From Desulfosarcina sp. BuS5 (GTDB taxonomy: Bacteria > Desulfobacterota > Desulfobacteria > Desulfobacterales > BuS5), in NCBI RefSeq assembly GCF_028752835.1, contig NZ_CP087952.1, forward strand, positions 3,780,501-3,844,500: a stretch of DNA of 64,000 nucleotides, written 5' to 3'. Shown in pieces: positions 15,813 through 25,443 of this stretch. A program made the position numbers and the translations under genes. Position 1 is the first letter of the stretch. Each line of letters opens with the position of its first letter. The notes under the pieces are model-generated. The model saw nothing but the letters and a program-made list of their open reading frames with translations. It was not told where the DNA came from and searched no databases.

Positions 15813-18800
15813 AGATTCTTGAGATGAGAATTCTTGCATATGGTCCTTTTACCGACAAGATCATTGATTTAAGCGGCGGCAATCAAGGCCTGCATGTAAT
15901 TTACGGCCCTAACGAGGCCGGCAAAAGTTCGGCCCTGCGGGCATTGCGAAACCTGCTTTACGGTATTCCGGAGCGATCAACGGATGATTTTCTGCATCCC
16001 TACTCCAAAATGCGCATCGGAGCAACCATTCAATCAAGCCGGGGAGATGTGCTGGAATTTATTCGGCGCAAAGGGAGGAACAATACGCTTCGTTCTGAGG
16101 ATGACCGGACAGTGATTGAAGAATCACTGCTGGGCCGATTTTTAAACGGGGTCGGCCCCGATCTTTTTGTGACCATGTTCGGCATCGACCACAACGACCT
16201 GGTTAGCGGAGGCAAAGAGATTATAAGTGGCGGCGGAAGCATGGGGCGGCTTATTTTTGCCGCAGGATCGGGCGCTTCCAATCTTCGTGAAGTTCAGGAA
16301 AAACTCAAGTCCGAGGCTGACGCTCTTTTCAAACCCTCTGCCAAGAAACCGAAAATTAATGAAACCCTGAGCAATATAAGCAGGAATCGTAAAGAGATAC
16401 GTGATGTCCAGTTGTCCGGCTGGCAATGGATCACGCATGATCAGTCTTTGCGCCGAGCAATGGATTGTAAGCAAGCCGTTGAAAAGGATTTAGCGGAAAA
16501 AAAACGCGCTATGCACCGCCTGGAACGTATCCGGGAGGCTTTACCGGTTATTGCCAACCGCAAAGAGCTGATCAATAAATTCGAAATATACGCCTCTGCA
16601 ACGCTTTTGCCGGAAAAATTCCCGAAGCAAAGAAGCGATCTGCTCACAAAGCTGAGGATGGCGGAAAACGATCGTAATCAGGCGCTTAAAAGCTTGGAGA
16701 TTATCCAAAAAGATCTGTCTGAACTTAAAATTTCCAAAAATTTGCTCGAAAATTCAGAGTTGATTGAAGAAATACATCGGGACTCCGGGAGTCAGGGTAA
16801 AGCTGCCCGGGATTCTTTTCAGTTACAAACGCGTCTGAGCATCCTGCGGGGCGAAGCAAAGGAAATTCTTCACAGTCTGCGGGATGACTTGACTTTGGCT
16901 GATGCTGAAAAATTGAGGATCAAGAAGTCTGAAGCGGTTCGAATACAGGACCTGGGAACAAAGTTTGAGCGGATCAGCACTCGTATAGATGCTGCCCGCG
17001 AGGCAATTCCTAAATTTGAGCATCGAATTGCGGGGATTGCCAAACAGCTAAAAAAAATTGGAGATCCCAGGCAGATCGATACCTTAAAAAATGCTCTATA
17101 CCAGGCTGAAGAATACGGGGCGTTAGAAAAACACTGCCGTAATGAGCAGACTGAAATCAGTATTATTTTAAAATCGCTGAATCTGGAGCTTGATAAACAG
17201 AATTTATGGTCGGGAACGATCGAAAAACTGGAGTCGCTTCCGGTGCCTTCAATAGATACGATAAGCATCTTTGAGGATAAAATCGGTGCGGTTGAGCTTG
17301 ATAACAATAGCTTAAAAAAGGATTACGGAAAACTTGAGAAGAAACTGGCGAATATTGAAAGGCAGATCAACGAACTCAGGCTGCAGCAGGAAGTGCCCGG
17401 TGAGGAGGATCTTCAAAAGGCAAGGGAAGAGAGAGATTCAGGATGGCTGCTTGTTGCATCTGTTTTGGAGGGCAAACCTCTGCAAGATGAGGCAATTGAC
17501 AGTTACATAAAGGGGGTACCGCCGGCAGGTACTCTGCCGGAGGCCTTTGAAATCCGTGTCAGGAAGGCGGATGAGATTTCCGACAGGCTCAGGCGGGAGG
17601 CGGACCGGGTCGCGGCCAAAGCCAAATTGATCGCTGATCAGACGGCTTATCAAAAGCAGATGGAGCGTTTGAAAAGAGCTCTGAAAACATCTGAAAAGGC
17701 AAAAGAGAATATTAAGGGAGAGTGGGCGCAATTATGGGAGGCTGCGAAAATTAAGGCCGGATCGCCAAAAGAGATGCGGGGATGGGTCCAAAACCATATG
17801 GCGCTGGTTAAAAAGGCCGCAGATATCAGGGAACGTAAAGCAAAGGCTGATAAGCTGCAGGAAGGGATTGACGCTCAGATTAAAAGGCTGAACAAGTGTA
17901 TGGATGATCTTTCTGAGCCCCGTTCCGGTGATGGCGAAACCCTGACCGGTTTAATAAAAAGAGGTAGAATGATCATCGAATCGGAGGATGATCTGCGCAG
18001 GAATAAAGACCGTCTGCAAGCTGAAGACGAGCAGCATAAACAGGAATTGGCGGAAGCCAGGGAAAAAGTTGCTGCCAGTGAAAGGGAACTTTCCCAATGG
18101 CAAAACGAATGGGAACAGGCTGTCCGGATCATAGGTCTTGACCGCGGCGCCCTCCCGGCTCAGGCCAAGGTTGTCATGGAAGATCTCAACACCCTGTTCG
18201 ACAAGCTCAAAGAGGCCGGCATTCTTCAAAAGCGTATTAAAGGTATTAATCGTGATGCGGATGAATTTATAAACAAGGTTACCGGTTTGGTGGGGGCTGT
18301 GGCAAAAGATCTGGCGGATCTGACTGCCGGTGAAGCAACTTTGAAACTGAACAGCAGGCTGACACTGGCGCGAACGGCTCAATCGCAGAGGCAAACACTC
18401 CTGAAACAGTTAAAGCAGGAAAAGATCCGTATCAATAAGGCTGTTATCAGGATTACCACGCTGGAAACCAGGCTCAAAGGTATGTGCGCCGAGGCAGGCT
18501 GCGCAAGCTACGATGATCTCCCGGAGGCTGAGGAAAGATCCAAAACAAGGCGGCGGCTGGAAGCCGAACTGAAAGGACTGGATGAAAGGCTGCACCAGTT
18601 GAGCGGAGGCGCTCTTATTGATGATTTTATCAGGGATGCCCGGGAAGTGGACCCGGACAGTATTGAGGGGGATATCGGCCGGTTGACGGAGGAGATTGAT
18701 AAGCTTAATCAGGAAAAATCAGAACTGGATCAGACCATCGGAAGCGAGCGAACCGAGCTTGGCAAAATGGACGGAAGCTCCCGGGCCGCCGAGTTGGCCG

Positions 18801-19327
18801 AAGCGATTCAGGGACACCTGGGGCGGCTTGAAAACAACGTGGAGCAGTATGCCCGCTTGAGAATTGCCGCAAAAATTTTAAACATGGCAATAGAACGGTA
18901 CCGGGACAAAAACCAGGGTCCGATTTTAAAAAGCGCAACCGATCTTTTTAAACTCATTACGCAAGGCTCCTTTAAAGGAATCCGGGCGGAATTCGACGAT
19001 AATGGCCGGCCGGTGCTTGTAGGTGTCCGCCCGGACGGCAGGGAAATAGTCAGCCTTAACGGGATGAGTGACGGGACGGCAGATCAATTGTACCTTGCTT
19101 TACGTATAGCCGGTCTCCAGGATTACCTGAAAAAAAATGAACCGATCCCGTTTATTGTGGACGATATTTTGATTAAATTTGACGATGATCGGGCGGTTGC
19201 GGCCCTGCAGGCGCTGGCACGGTTATCCGAACAGACCCAGGTAATTTTTTTCACCCACCACCGGCACCTTCTGGAGCTTGTTGAAAAAAATATCGAATCT
19301 TCGGTTTTAATCAGGCATACTCTATAA
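15809..19327 (+). CDS. YhaN/SbcC-like SMC-type ATPase
   Basis: Large ATPase of the Rad50/SbcC type, 1172 residues. Walker A is GPNEAGKSS at residues 33-41. Two long coiled-coil arms rich in Lys, Glu, Leu and Arg follow. The C-terminal half-site has LNGMSDGTADQLYLALRIA (the ABC signature region, about 1070-1090) and Walker B as PFIVDDILIKFDDDRA. No clear CxxC zinc hook stands in the middle, which fits YhaN better than SbcC. It partners the metallophosphoesterase just upstream to process DNA ends in the cytoplasm. The stop is followed by a small TGCCC/GGGCA hairpin facing the convergent next gene. Confidence 0.9.
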   Translation: MKILEMRILAYGPFTDKIIDLSGGNQGLHVIYGPNEAGKSSALRALRNLLYGIPERSTDDFLHPYSKMRIGATIQSSRGDVLEFIRRKGRNNTLRSEDDRTVIEESLLGRFLNGVGPDLFVTMFGIDHNDLVSGGKEIISGGGSMGRLIFAAGSGASNLREVQEKLKSEADALFKPSAKKPKINETLSNISRNRKEIRDVQLSGWQWITHDQSLRRAMDCKQAVEKDLAEKKRAMHRLERIREALPVIANRKELINKFEIYASATLLPEKFPKQRSDLLTKLRMAENDRNQALKSLEIIQKDLSELKISKNLLENSELIEEIHRDSGSQGKAARDSFQLQTRLSILRGEAKEILHSLRDDLTLADAEKLRIKKSEAVRIQDLGTKFERISTRIDAAREAIPKFEHRIAGIAKQLKKIGDPRQIDTLKNALYQAEEYGALEKHCRNEQTEISIILKSLNLELDKQNLWSGTIEKLESLPVPSIDTISIFEDKIGAVELDNNSLKKDYGKLEKKLANIERQINELRLQQEVPGEEDLQKAREERDSGWLLVASVLEGKPLQDEAIDSYIKGVPPAGTLPEAFEIRVRKADEISDRLRREADRVAAKAKLIADQTAYQKQMERLKRALKTSEKAKENIKGEWAQLWEAAKIKAGSPKEMRGWVQNHMALVKKAADIRERKAKADKLQEGIDAQIKRLNKCMDDLSEPRSGDGETLTGLIKRGRMIIESEDDLRRNKDRLQAEDEQHKQELAEAREKVAASERELSQWQNEWEQAVRIIGLDRGALPAQAKVVMEDLNTLFDKLKEAGILQKRIKGINRDADEFINKVTGLVGAVAKDLADLTAGEATLKLNSRLTLARTAQSQRQTLLKQLKQEKIRINKAVIRITTLETRLKGMCAEAGCASYDDLPEAEERSKTRRRLEAELKGLDERLHQLSGGALIDDFIRDAREVDPDSIEGDIGRLTEEIDKLNQEKSELDQTIGSERTELGKMDGSSRAAELAEAIQGHLGRLENNVEQYARLRIAAKILNMAIERYRDKNQGPILKSATDLFKLITQGSFKGIRAEFDDNGRPVLVGVRPDGREIVSLNGMSDGTADQLYLALRIAGLQDYLKKNEPIPFIVDDILIKFDDDRAVAALQALARLSEQTQVIFFTHHRHLLELVEKNIESSVLIRHTL

Positions 19328-19388
19328 TCATCATGCCCTGTCGGGCACAACAAAACGTGAAAGTGTTATCATAAAACTTAAAACTTTC

Positions 19389-22019
19389 CTATAACTGCTC
19401 CTTGAGCCGGAGATAGTCTGTTTTACCCGTCCCCAAAACAGGAATTGAATCTACTTTTACTACACGACGGATATTATGTAATGGCGATAACCCGCTGTTG
19501 CGAATTTTTTGATTGATCAGGCTTCGATCCATGTTACGTGTTGTAAACAGCACTATTTCAGGATGTTCATCGTCGGGTGTTGCCTCTATTGCCAAAACAG
19601 GCCCTTCATCCTCCCCTTCATCCTCTTCAGTTGAAAAACAGGCGCTCAATACGTTTTCAATGGCCGGGAGTGAAATCATTTCGCCCCCAAGCTTTATAAA
19701 GCGTTTTAAACGCCCGCAGAATGTAAGAATTCCGTCGGAATCTTCTTTTACCAGATCTCCTGTTTTGTACCAGGATTTTCCTTCAAAATCTACAAAAGGT
19801 GAAGCGCCGTTATAGTTTAAATATCCATTAAAAATACTCCGTCCTCTTACAAGCAGCATCCCCCGGGCGCCGGCTGCGACTCTTTGTTTCGTTTTTGTAT
19901 CTATAATAGCATAATCGAGTGATTCAACAACCCTGCCGATGGTGCCGTGTCTTGGATTTTCAGGATGATTGCAGGATACTACAGGAGAACATTCAGTAAT
20001 GCCGTAGCCTTCCAAAACTTTTAATTGCGGGCAGGAATGGTTCAGGGCGTCATAAACGGATTCAGGGCATTTCTCTGCGCCTGAAAAAGCAAGTTTCAGG
20101 CTGGAAAGTTGAGAGGGTTTTGCAGCTCTGGCGATTCCATTTAAAAAAGTAGGCGTGCCTATCAGGATACTGACCTTGTAGGCTTCGATAAGAGAGGAGA
20201 GTGTGACTGCCTCGGTGGGTTCGGGATGGTAAACGGCCCTCATTCCGGTGCATAAGGGAATCAAAAGTGTGCCTGTTAATCCAAAGGAATGAAAGGGGGG
20301 CAGCATACCTATTAATATATCCTTATTTGTCAAAGACAATCCTTTTATCATATCCCGGATGTTTGTGAGAATATTGTTATCTGTTAAAGGGACTGCTTTT
20401 GGCAGGTCCTCCGAACCGCTTGTAAAGAGTATAACAGCAGTATCGGAAACATCTGCTTTCCGCAATGCTCCCTTAAAAAAATAACTCTTTAGAAGAGCTG
20501 ATATTTTCTGCAATTTTGTCAATCCCGCTCCTATATCTTCCAGGAAAACAAATTTCTCCTTTATGCTTTTAAGGGATATTCCCCGGTTTTCAATAGTGCT
20601 TGTCAGGACTTTGGATGTAAGCACGTGTTTTACTTCCGACAGGCTGAGGCAATGCTTCAGGCTTCTTTCACCAACGGTCCAATTGATCATAACAGGTATC
20701 TTGCCTGCAAAACGGGAAGCCATATAGACAATAGAGGCGCCTGCTGAAGCCGGCAGCATTATACCGATTCTTGCGCCTGCCAGGTTCCTGATTTTTGATT
20801 GCAGCGCAAGTATCCCGGTTACTATACGGCGATAGGTTTTAGCGCCTCCGGTCTGATCGGCAATAACGATGCTGCCTGGATTTTTATAAGACTGATTCAG
20901 GAAAACATCTGTGATTTTATCCCCTTCCGGAACCATTGCAATTCCGTTATCGTTATTCTTTTTGAACCATTTGCGGGGCACCGGCTTGAGACTTTTAGAG
21001 CCTGATGATATGGCATGTCCGGATGCTGCCAGCAGACAATCGGCAACTGTCTGCATTGAATCGCTATCACCTTGGGCAAAGCCGAATTCCCGGCCGATCC
21101 ATACAATCAGTTCAGCTCTTGCAAGGCTGTCCATGCCCATGTCATGGGCAAGGCGGAGATCGTTGTCTATTTTATCGATACCTGTAATTTTTTTGAGATA
21201 CTTAATAACCGTTTTGCGCGTGGCATCCGGTACAGTCGATATATCTCCGTCAATTTTTTGCAGTTCAGGCTCCGGCAGTACGCGGGTACCTCCTCTTTCC
21301 CATATAGTATAAGGAACATAAACGGCTGGAGGAACGTCCTGATTGTAGAAAGCCTCAAGATAACTGTTTATGGCGGCTCTCCCATCGCCGCGGGGCAGAT
21401 CTTCAGGTTCGTAAAGTTCGATCATCACCTTGCGTCGCGGCCCGAAAAATATTCCGTTCAGCAGGAGAGACTTACAGGCTTTAAAAAGCACATTGTCAAG
21501 CTTTACAGGCGTTTCCCCGCCATGGCCGAATCTGCTTCCCCATAACCCTCTTGTTCGAACCAGCACAACCCGGGTATCCGGCAAAATATTTAATATCGTC
21601 TCAACAGCGCTGTTGGCGCCAATATCTTCATACCTGCCATGGGCAAGATGACCTGCCGGATAGAGCAGTATATTATCTCCTTTCCGCAGGGCCGAGATGG
21701 TGGTTTTTAAAACGGTTTTTATCGTATCTCCGCCCTTGGCGCCTGTCGTAACCATGTCCGGAATAGAGAGAACATGAACAGCTTCGGCTAATTGGCGAAT
21801 AACCGGTCTGTTGATTTGACCCTCATTTGCAATAGGCCTGGGCCTGAATTTTTTATGCAGATAGACGCTCAGGATAACAGGATCAATCAAGGCCGGATGA
21901 TTAGGTAAAAAAAGAATCCCTTTATCGCCTTTTGCTGCGATATCAGTAATACCATTGATGGTTACATGATATCTGAGCCATAAAAGAAAACGGATTATTT
22001 CTCTAAAAATAGTTGCCAT
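19389..22019 (-). CDS. Fused acyltransferase, acyl-carrier domain and AMP-dependent acyl-CoA/ACP synthetase
   Basis: Three domains in 876 residues. Residues 1-230 are a PlsC-type acyltransferase with the HxxxxD motif NHPALIDP (His41, Asp46) and YPAGHLAHG. Residues about 262-335 look like an acyl-carrier domain with GMDSLA, where Ser298 would carry phosphopantetheine. The rest is an AMP-forming ligase with ILFTSGSEDLPKAVPLT and WYKTGDLVKED. The order resembles Aas (lysophospholipid acyltransferase / acyl-ACP synthetase), which recycles fatty acids into phospholipids, but the built-in carrier is an addition. It may activate a fatty acid, hold it and hand it to a lysolipid at the inner membrane (inference). 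No near partner genes. Confidence 0.88.
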   Translation of the reverse strand: MATIFREIIRFLLWLRYHVTINGITDIAAKGDKGILFLPNHPALIDPVILSVYLHKKFRPRPIANEGQINRPVIRQLAEAVHVLSIPDMVTTGAKGGDTIKTVLKTTISALRKGDNILLYPAGHLAHGRYEDIGANSAVETILNILPDTRVVLVRTRGLWGSRFGHGGETPVKLDNVLFKACKSLLLNGIFFGPRRKVMIELYEPEDLPRGDGRAAINSYLEAFYNQDVPPAVYVPYTIWERGGTRVLPEPELQKIDGDISTVPDATRKTVIKYLKKITGIDKIDNDLRLAHDMGMDSLARAELIVWIGREFGFAQGDSDSMQTVADCLLAASGHAISSGSKSLKPVPRKWFKKNNDNGIAMVPEGDKITDVFLNQSYKNPGSIVIADQTGGAKTYRRIVTGILALQSKIRNLAGARIGIMLPASAGASIVYMASRFAGKIPVMINWTVGERSLKHCLSLSEVKHVLTSKVLTSTIENRGISLKSIKEKFVFLEDIGAGLTKLQKISALLKSYFFKGALRKADVSDTAVILFTSGSEDLPKAVPLTDNNILTNIRDMIKGLSLTNKDILIGMLPPFHSFGLTGTLLIPLCTGMRAVYHPEPTEAVTLSSLIEAYKVSILIGTPTFLNGIARAAKPSQLSSLKLAFSGAEKCPESVYDALNHSCPQLKVLEGYGITECSPVVSCNHPENPRHGTIGRVVESLDYAIIDTKTKQRVAAGARGMLLVRGRSIFNGYLNYNGASPFVDFEGKSWYKTGDLVKEDSDGILTFCGRLKRFIKLGGEMISLPAIENVLSACFSTEEDEGEDEGPVLAIEATPDDEHPEIVLFTTRNMDRSLINQKIRNSGLSPLHNIRRVVKVDSIPVLGTGKTDYLRLKEQL

Positions 22020-22070
22020 TGAATTTTTAAATTCCGGTGAAAGGGGAAATATTTTTAATATAGATTAATT

Positions 22071-22143
22071 AGTGCTTGAACGAAAACTGCTAATTTTCCC
22101 AATTTTTGTCCAGAAAAAATTTTATAGTTTTCGTTCGGGCACT
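22071..22143. repeat. 73-bp hairpin element
   Basis: AGTGCTTGAACGAAAACT at 22071-22088 pairs with AGTTTTCGTTCGGGCACT at 22126-22143, with two mismatches in 18 positions. The 37-base loop is AT-rich. It is followed only six bases later by the 145-bp element, so one may have inserted next to the other. Confidence 0.78.
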
Positions 22144-22149
22144 GCTAAA

Positions 22150-22294
22150 TAGTGTCTATCCATAAATAGGATAGTTCGTTCGAGATCAAGGCGCTCTGAA
22201 ATTTTAACCGCAGGAATACATTGAGTATTTCGAGGATTAAAATTTTAGAGCAACGTAGATATCGGGCGAAATAGCCATTTATGGATGGACACTA
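22150..22294. repeat. MITE-like element with TAGTGTC ends, 145 bp
   Basis: TAGTGTCTATCCATAAATA at the left matches the reverse complement of CATTTATGGATGGACACTA at the right in 17 of 19 positions. The element starts and ends with TA, as for elements that duplicate a TA target. The interior is a second palindrome with GAAATTTTAACCGCAGGAAT and ATTTCGAGGATTAAAATTTT. The interior is shared with 13811-13955, while the phrases TCAAGGCG and CAACGTAGA are shared with 10699-10860. Confidence 0.85.
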
Positions 22295-22303
22295 AATATT
22301 AAA

Positions 22304-22321
22304 GTAACCGTGAACGGTTAC
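22304..22321. repeat. Short palindrome GTAACCG-TGAA-CGGTTAC
   Basis: A perfect 7-bp inverted repeat around four bases. The phrase CCGTGAACGGTTAC recurs at 40480-40493 with one base changed before it, and inverted at 42200-42213. Its three places are all intergenic, so it is a dispersed short repeat or a binding site. Confidence 0.7.
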
Positions 22322-22333
22322 ATATTGAATTGG

Positions 22334-23539
22334 TTAAAAATTAATACTGAAAAGAGAATATAAAAGACTTATAATTACCCCTCCAATAATAAGGCTTACA
22401 AATACTATCATTACCGGTTCAGCCAGGGCAATTAATTTGGTAAGGCCGGTATTTAGATCTTCTCCGATGATATTTGAAATTTTGAGGCTCATTTTGCCCA
22501 TATCCCCGCTTTCTTCCGCCACATCTATAAGCGAAGTAACTGAATCCGGCATCCATGAAATTTTCTGTAATACACTTGAGAAACGACCACCTTTGCGAAT
22601 GTCGATTAACGCTGTATCAAAAACTTTTTTAATCGATTTACTGATTAATGTGGAATTGGCCAGCTCAATCCCTTTATCAGCCGGCAGAGAACTCCGGATG
22701 GCCATTCCAAGCAGGCGAAAATAGAGTGATAATTGGTAATTTACCAGAATCGGGCCGATTTTTGGCACGTTGATCAAAAAGTTGTCAAGCCTGCTGCGCA
22801 GCTTATTGCTTTTCCATGCAAATATTAATCCTCCGGCAGTTGCCGCCGTCAGCAGAAATGCTGTGCAGGCTGTCATCCAGAAATGAATGCTTGCAGCATG
22901 CATGATATTCAGAATAAAAGGCATTGGTTTGCCCATATCCGCAAACATTTTGGCAAACCTCGGAACTGCAAAATATATTATAAGAAAAATTGAAACAACC
23001 GCTGTAATCAACAGGATTAGAGGATAGGTAAACGATGAAATCAATGAATCCATAAGCTTGATTTCAAGATCCAGCAGGCGGGAGATTTCAAGAAGGCTTC
23101 CGGCAATATTTCCGCTTTCTTCACCAGCTTTTAATGAAGCTGCAATATAGCCTGGAAAAACAGAAGGATGCTGCAGGATAAGTTCTGAAAACCGTTGTCC
23201 GGATCTTACACCTTTATGGATTTCATCAATAGAAGCCTTGAGGTGGATATTTTTTTGCTGCTTGTGTAAAAGTTTTAAAAGTTTTTCAAGGGAGATGCCT
23301 GCGTCAAGATAAGTGCCCATTTGAAAAAAAAGGTCGCGAATCTCCCTTTTTTTAACCCCCGATTGTTTAGGAAGAATAAAGAAGCGCCTTAATAAATTCT
23401 CTTTTACTTCCAGGGCAAACAAATGTCTTTTTGACAGCTCCCGATAAAGAGCCTCAGTAGATTCAGCATCAATGTGTATATTTAATACATTGCCTGCTCT
23501 ATCGCGGGCCTGTATTTCAAATGACCGCTTTCTATTCAT
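22334..23539 (-). CDS. gspF: Type II secretion inner-membrane platform protein GspF
   Basis: Polytopic platform protein that works with GspE, GspL and GspM to build the pseudopilus. Two GspF domains are seen: one around FFQMGTYLDAGISLEKLLKLL (only FFQMGTYLDAGISLE is diagnostic) and SLKAGEESGNIAGSLLEIS, the second with YFRLLGMAIRSSLP and DVAEESGDMGKMS. Hydrophobic segments lie near residues 160-190, 210-235 and at the very end. ATG at 23539 overlaps the gspG stop (ATGAATAG), so the pair is coupled and I prefer it to an upstream start inside gspG. The protein ends at 401 residues, normal for GspF. It is the last gene of the minus-strand half of the T2SS. Confidence 0.93.
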   Translation of the reverse strand: MNRKRSFEIQARDRAGNVLNIHIDAESTEALYRELSKRHLFALEVKENLLRRFFILPKQSGVKKREIRDLFFQMGTYLDAGISLEKLLKLLHKQQKNIHLKASIDEIHKGVRSGQRFSELILQHPSVFPGYIAASLKAGEESGNIAGSLLEISRLLDLEIKLMDSLISSFTYPLILLITAVVSIFLIIYFAVPRFAKMFADMGKPMPFILNIMHAASIHFWMTACTAFLLTAATAGGLIFAWKSNKLRSRLDNFLINVPKIGPILVNYQLSLYFRLLGMAIRSSLPADKGIELANSTLISKSIKKVFDTALIDIRKGGRFSSVLQKISWMPDSVTSLIDVAEESGDMGKMSLKISNIIGEDLNTGLTKLIALAEPVMIVFVSLIIGGVIISLLYSLFSINF

Positions 23540-23975
23540 AACTGAAAATATCTTTGTTTTCCTCTTCTCCTCCAGGTTTTCCATCCCTGCCTAAAGAATA
23601 TAAAATAAAATCAATTCCCTTTGCTTTTACTTCCTGATCCTCAGTTCCAAGGTAAATAAAATCCCTGTTCCAGGCATCCTGTGGGAGATTAAGTTTTTTC
23701 AGGTATGGCCCCTTCCATTTTTTTGAGAGAGAATGCGGCGCTTTTAAAAGAGCATTCAGTCCCTGTTCGGAAGAAGGGTATTCTCCAAGATCGAGGTGAT
23801 ATGATTCAAGCGCCGTTGAGAGTAGTTCGATTTGTGATTTGGTTGTTTTAACATTGGCCTCCCCTATCCGGCTTGTAAATCGAGGAGCGACAAGAGCAAC
23901 CAGAAGTCCGATAATTACCATTACAATAAGAAGTTCCATAAGCGTAAAGCCGGTGTTGTTATTGAAACGTTTCAT
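23532..23975 (-). CDS. gspG: Major pseudopilin GspG
   Basis: Main subunit of the T2SS pseudopilus. A short positive leader MKRFNNNTG is followed by the prepilin peptidase site and hydrophobic helix G|FTLMELLIVMVIIGLLVA, with Glu at +5. The C-terminal half holds the GspG calcium-loop region and the family signature (YPSSEQGLNALLKAP, WKGPYL, DAWNRDF, YSLGRDGKPGGE). ATG at 23975 is chosen: AGAGG lies 7 bases before it and the leader is then normal; an upstream start would give a 33-residue leader. About 147 residues, normal. Confidence 0.95.
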   Translation of the reverse strand: MKRFNNNTGFTLMELLIVMVIIGLLVALVAPRFTSRIGEANVKTTKSQIELLSTALESYHLDLGEYPSSEQGLNALLKAPHSLSKKWKGPYLKKLNLPQDAWNRDFIYLGTEDQEVKAKGIDFILYSLGRDGKPGGEEENKDIFSYE

Positions 23976-24052
23976 AAAACATCCTCTTGTGCCATAACAG
24001 GCCACATAATACGGGTTTTTGAATAAAAATGATATTGCGCCGTGCAATGCTT

Positions 24053-24619
24053 TCAGATTATCACAGCAATACCTAACACATGAATTTCAAGAATAATACG
24101 GTTTTTAATGCTTTTGGCGTATAATTTTGGAGTAAATAAAAATTTATTGTTGTAACTTTCCAACTCTTCAAGAAAACCATTTAATTGTCGCATTGTTTTG
24201 GATTCACCAAAAATACCCAGGCTGATTATATAAAGCCCGCCTGATATATTTATTGGTTTATTATTTTGAGTACGTCTGATTTTGATATTGTTGTTTTGTG
24301 CAAGGTTCTGTATTATTTTTTGAAGTTTGGCAGCCGCAATATTAATATCAGGACCGGAAAAAATTTTTTGCTCGATAGTTTCAATAGTTTTAAGGTTTTT
24401 TTTATAAATCCGGTCAACCTCGTCACGTTGAGAGTAAATCGTAAGGTAACGATTATAAAGATCCTGCTGCGCCTCTATCTGTTCCCGGAGATGTGCCCAT
24501 TTTTGAAAGACAGGGCCGAGCATGCCGGTCTTTCCGATAAAAAGGAGAACAAGAAGCAATGCTATTATGCCCAGCGCCTTTTCTTTAGATGTAGATCCTA
24601 TAAATTTAATTTTTTTCAT
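24053..24619 (-). CDS. gspM: GspM-like T2SS assembly protein
   Basis: Bitopic inner-membrane protein of 188 residues: a short cytoplasmic end (KKIKFIGSTSKEKA), one membrane helix (ALGIIALLLVLLFIGKTG), a coiled coil of about 70 residues and a periplasmic ferredoxin-like domain. This is the GspM/PilO layout; sequence is weakly conserved in this family, so the name rests on topology and place. ATG at 24619 shares its A with the gspK stop (TAATG), so translation is coupled. It should bridge GspL and the platform. Confidence 0.78.
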   Translation of the reverse strand: MKKIKFIGSTSKEKALGIIALLLVLLFIGKTGMLGPVFQKWAHLREQIEAQQDLYNRYLTIYSQRDEVDRIYKKNLKTIETIEQKIFSGPDINIAAAKLQKIIQNLAQNNNIKIRRTQNNKPINISGGLYIISLGIFGESKTMRQLNGFLEELESYNNKFLFTPKLYAKSIKNRIILEIHVLGIAVII

Positions 24620-25443
24620 TATCTGTCCGCTCTTACCCACTCTGCGATTTTTTTTTCAAATCCGTGATAATTTCCTGTAATCATAAGCCTGTTGTATGCT
24701 GCTGACTGAAATGTATGGCGGGTAAGCATTGCTTCATAAAGATTTATGCCTATAAGCGTCCTTAACGATTCATCATCCAGCCCGAATTCATTTCGATATT
24801 CAATTATTCTTTCAGTCATGTCAACATCTCCGGTAATAGCGTAAATAACCTCGTAAGGCGCATACTTGAAATTTATACCTGTGCTGTTAAATGAAATAAA
24901 CTCTTTAAGCAGATCAAGAACGCTGATGTCAATCCCTTTTATGAGAAGAAGCTCATCATAGCTTTCAATATAACTGTTTTTACTGTTATAAGGATTTGTT
25001 AATGACTGATAATAATCATTTTCAGCTCCATTCGGACGCGTGAATAAATCGGTATCAATCCAGTCCAGAATTGAATCTGCAATAATTTCAGCCTGATGAT
25101 CCTTGATTTTTAAAGATATGCACAACCTGTAAATCTCGTTAAAGCCGGCTTTATTAAGATCAAGAAAATAGTCGGCATTTGAAATATCAATTCTGCAGTT
25201 ACCTATTCTATTTTTGTAAGGACTCGACATGCCGCCCGAAATAATATTGGTTTTTAGTATTTGTTTCAGGCTGTCCATTTCCTGATCTAAAATAATTCTT
25301 GCCTCAATGGAAGCTTCAACGCGCATCATTTCATTACCGCGCCTGGATATTAACATTACCATGGCGGTTACAATAACCGATATCCAGAGTACATATATAA
25401 GAACAAATCCTTTATTGCCGACAGCGTGTAATAAACCATTCAT
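24619..25443 (-). CDS. gspK: Minor pseudopilin GspK
   Basis: The pseudopilus tip protein. The N-terminus has KG|FVLIYVLWISVIVTAM, a prepilin-like site lacking the usual Glu at +5, which is a known mark of GspK. A large domain follows with the SAM-like helical insert (DLNKAGFNEIYRLC and SYDELLLIKGI), also typical. Length of 274 residues is within the family range of about 270-330. It overlaps gspJ by 32 bases and gspM by one, so the minus operon is tightly packed. Confidence 0.85.
   Translation of the reverse strand: MNGLLHAVGNKGFVLIYVLWISVIVTAMVMLISRRGNEMMRVEASIEARIILDQEMDSLKQILKTNIISGGMSSPYKNRIGNCRIDISNADYFLDLNKAGFNEIYRLCISLKIKDHQAEIIADSILDWIDTDLFTRPNGAENDYYQSLTNPYNSKNSYIESYDELLLIKGIDISVLDLLKEFISFNSTGINFKYAPYEVIYAITGDVDMTERIIEYRNEFGLDDESLRTLIGINLYEAMLTRHTFQSAAYNRLMITGNYHGFEKKIAEWVRADR

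Larger units (their letters stand above)
22020..22333. other. Gene-free gap of stacked palindromic repeats
   Basis: The 314-base gap between the acyltransferase fusion and gspF has no gene. It holds a 73-bp hairpin element (22071-22143), a 145-bp MITE-like element (22150-22294) and a short GTAACCG/CGGTTAC palindrome (22304-22321), almost end to end. The gap may act as a boundary after gspF, but no T-tailed terminator is seen. Confidence 0.7.

Noticed and set aside
19333-19346. TGCCC-TGTC-GGGCA hairpin as terminator of the YhaN-like gene.
   Set aside because: The stem is five bases and no T tract follows on either strand.
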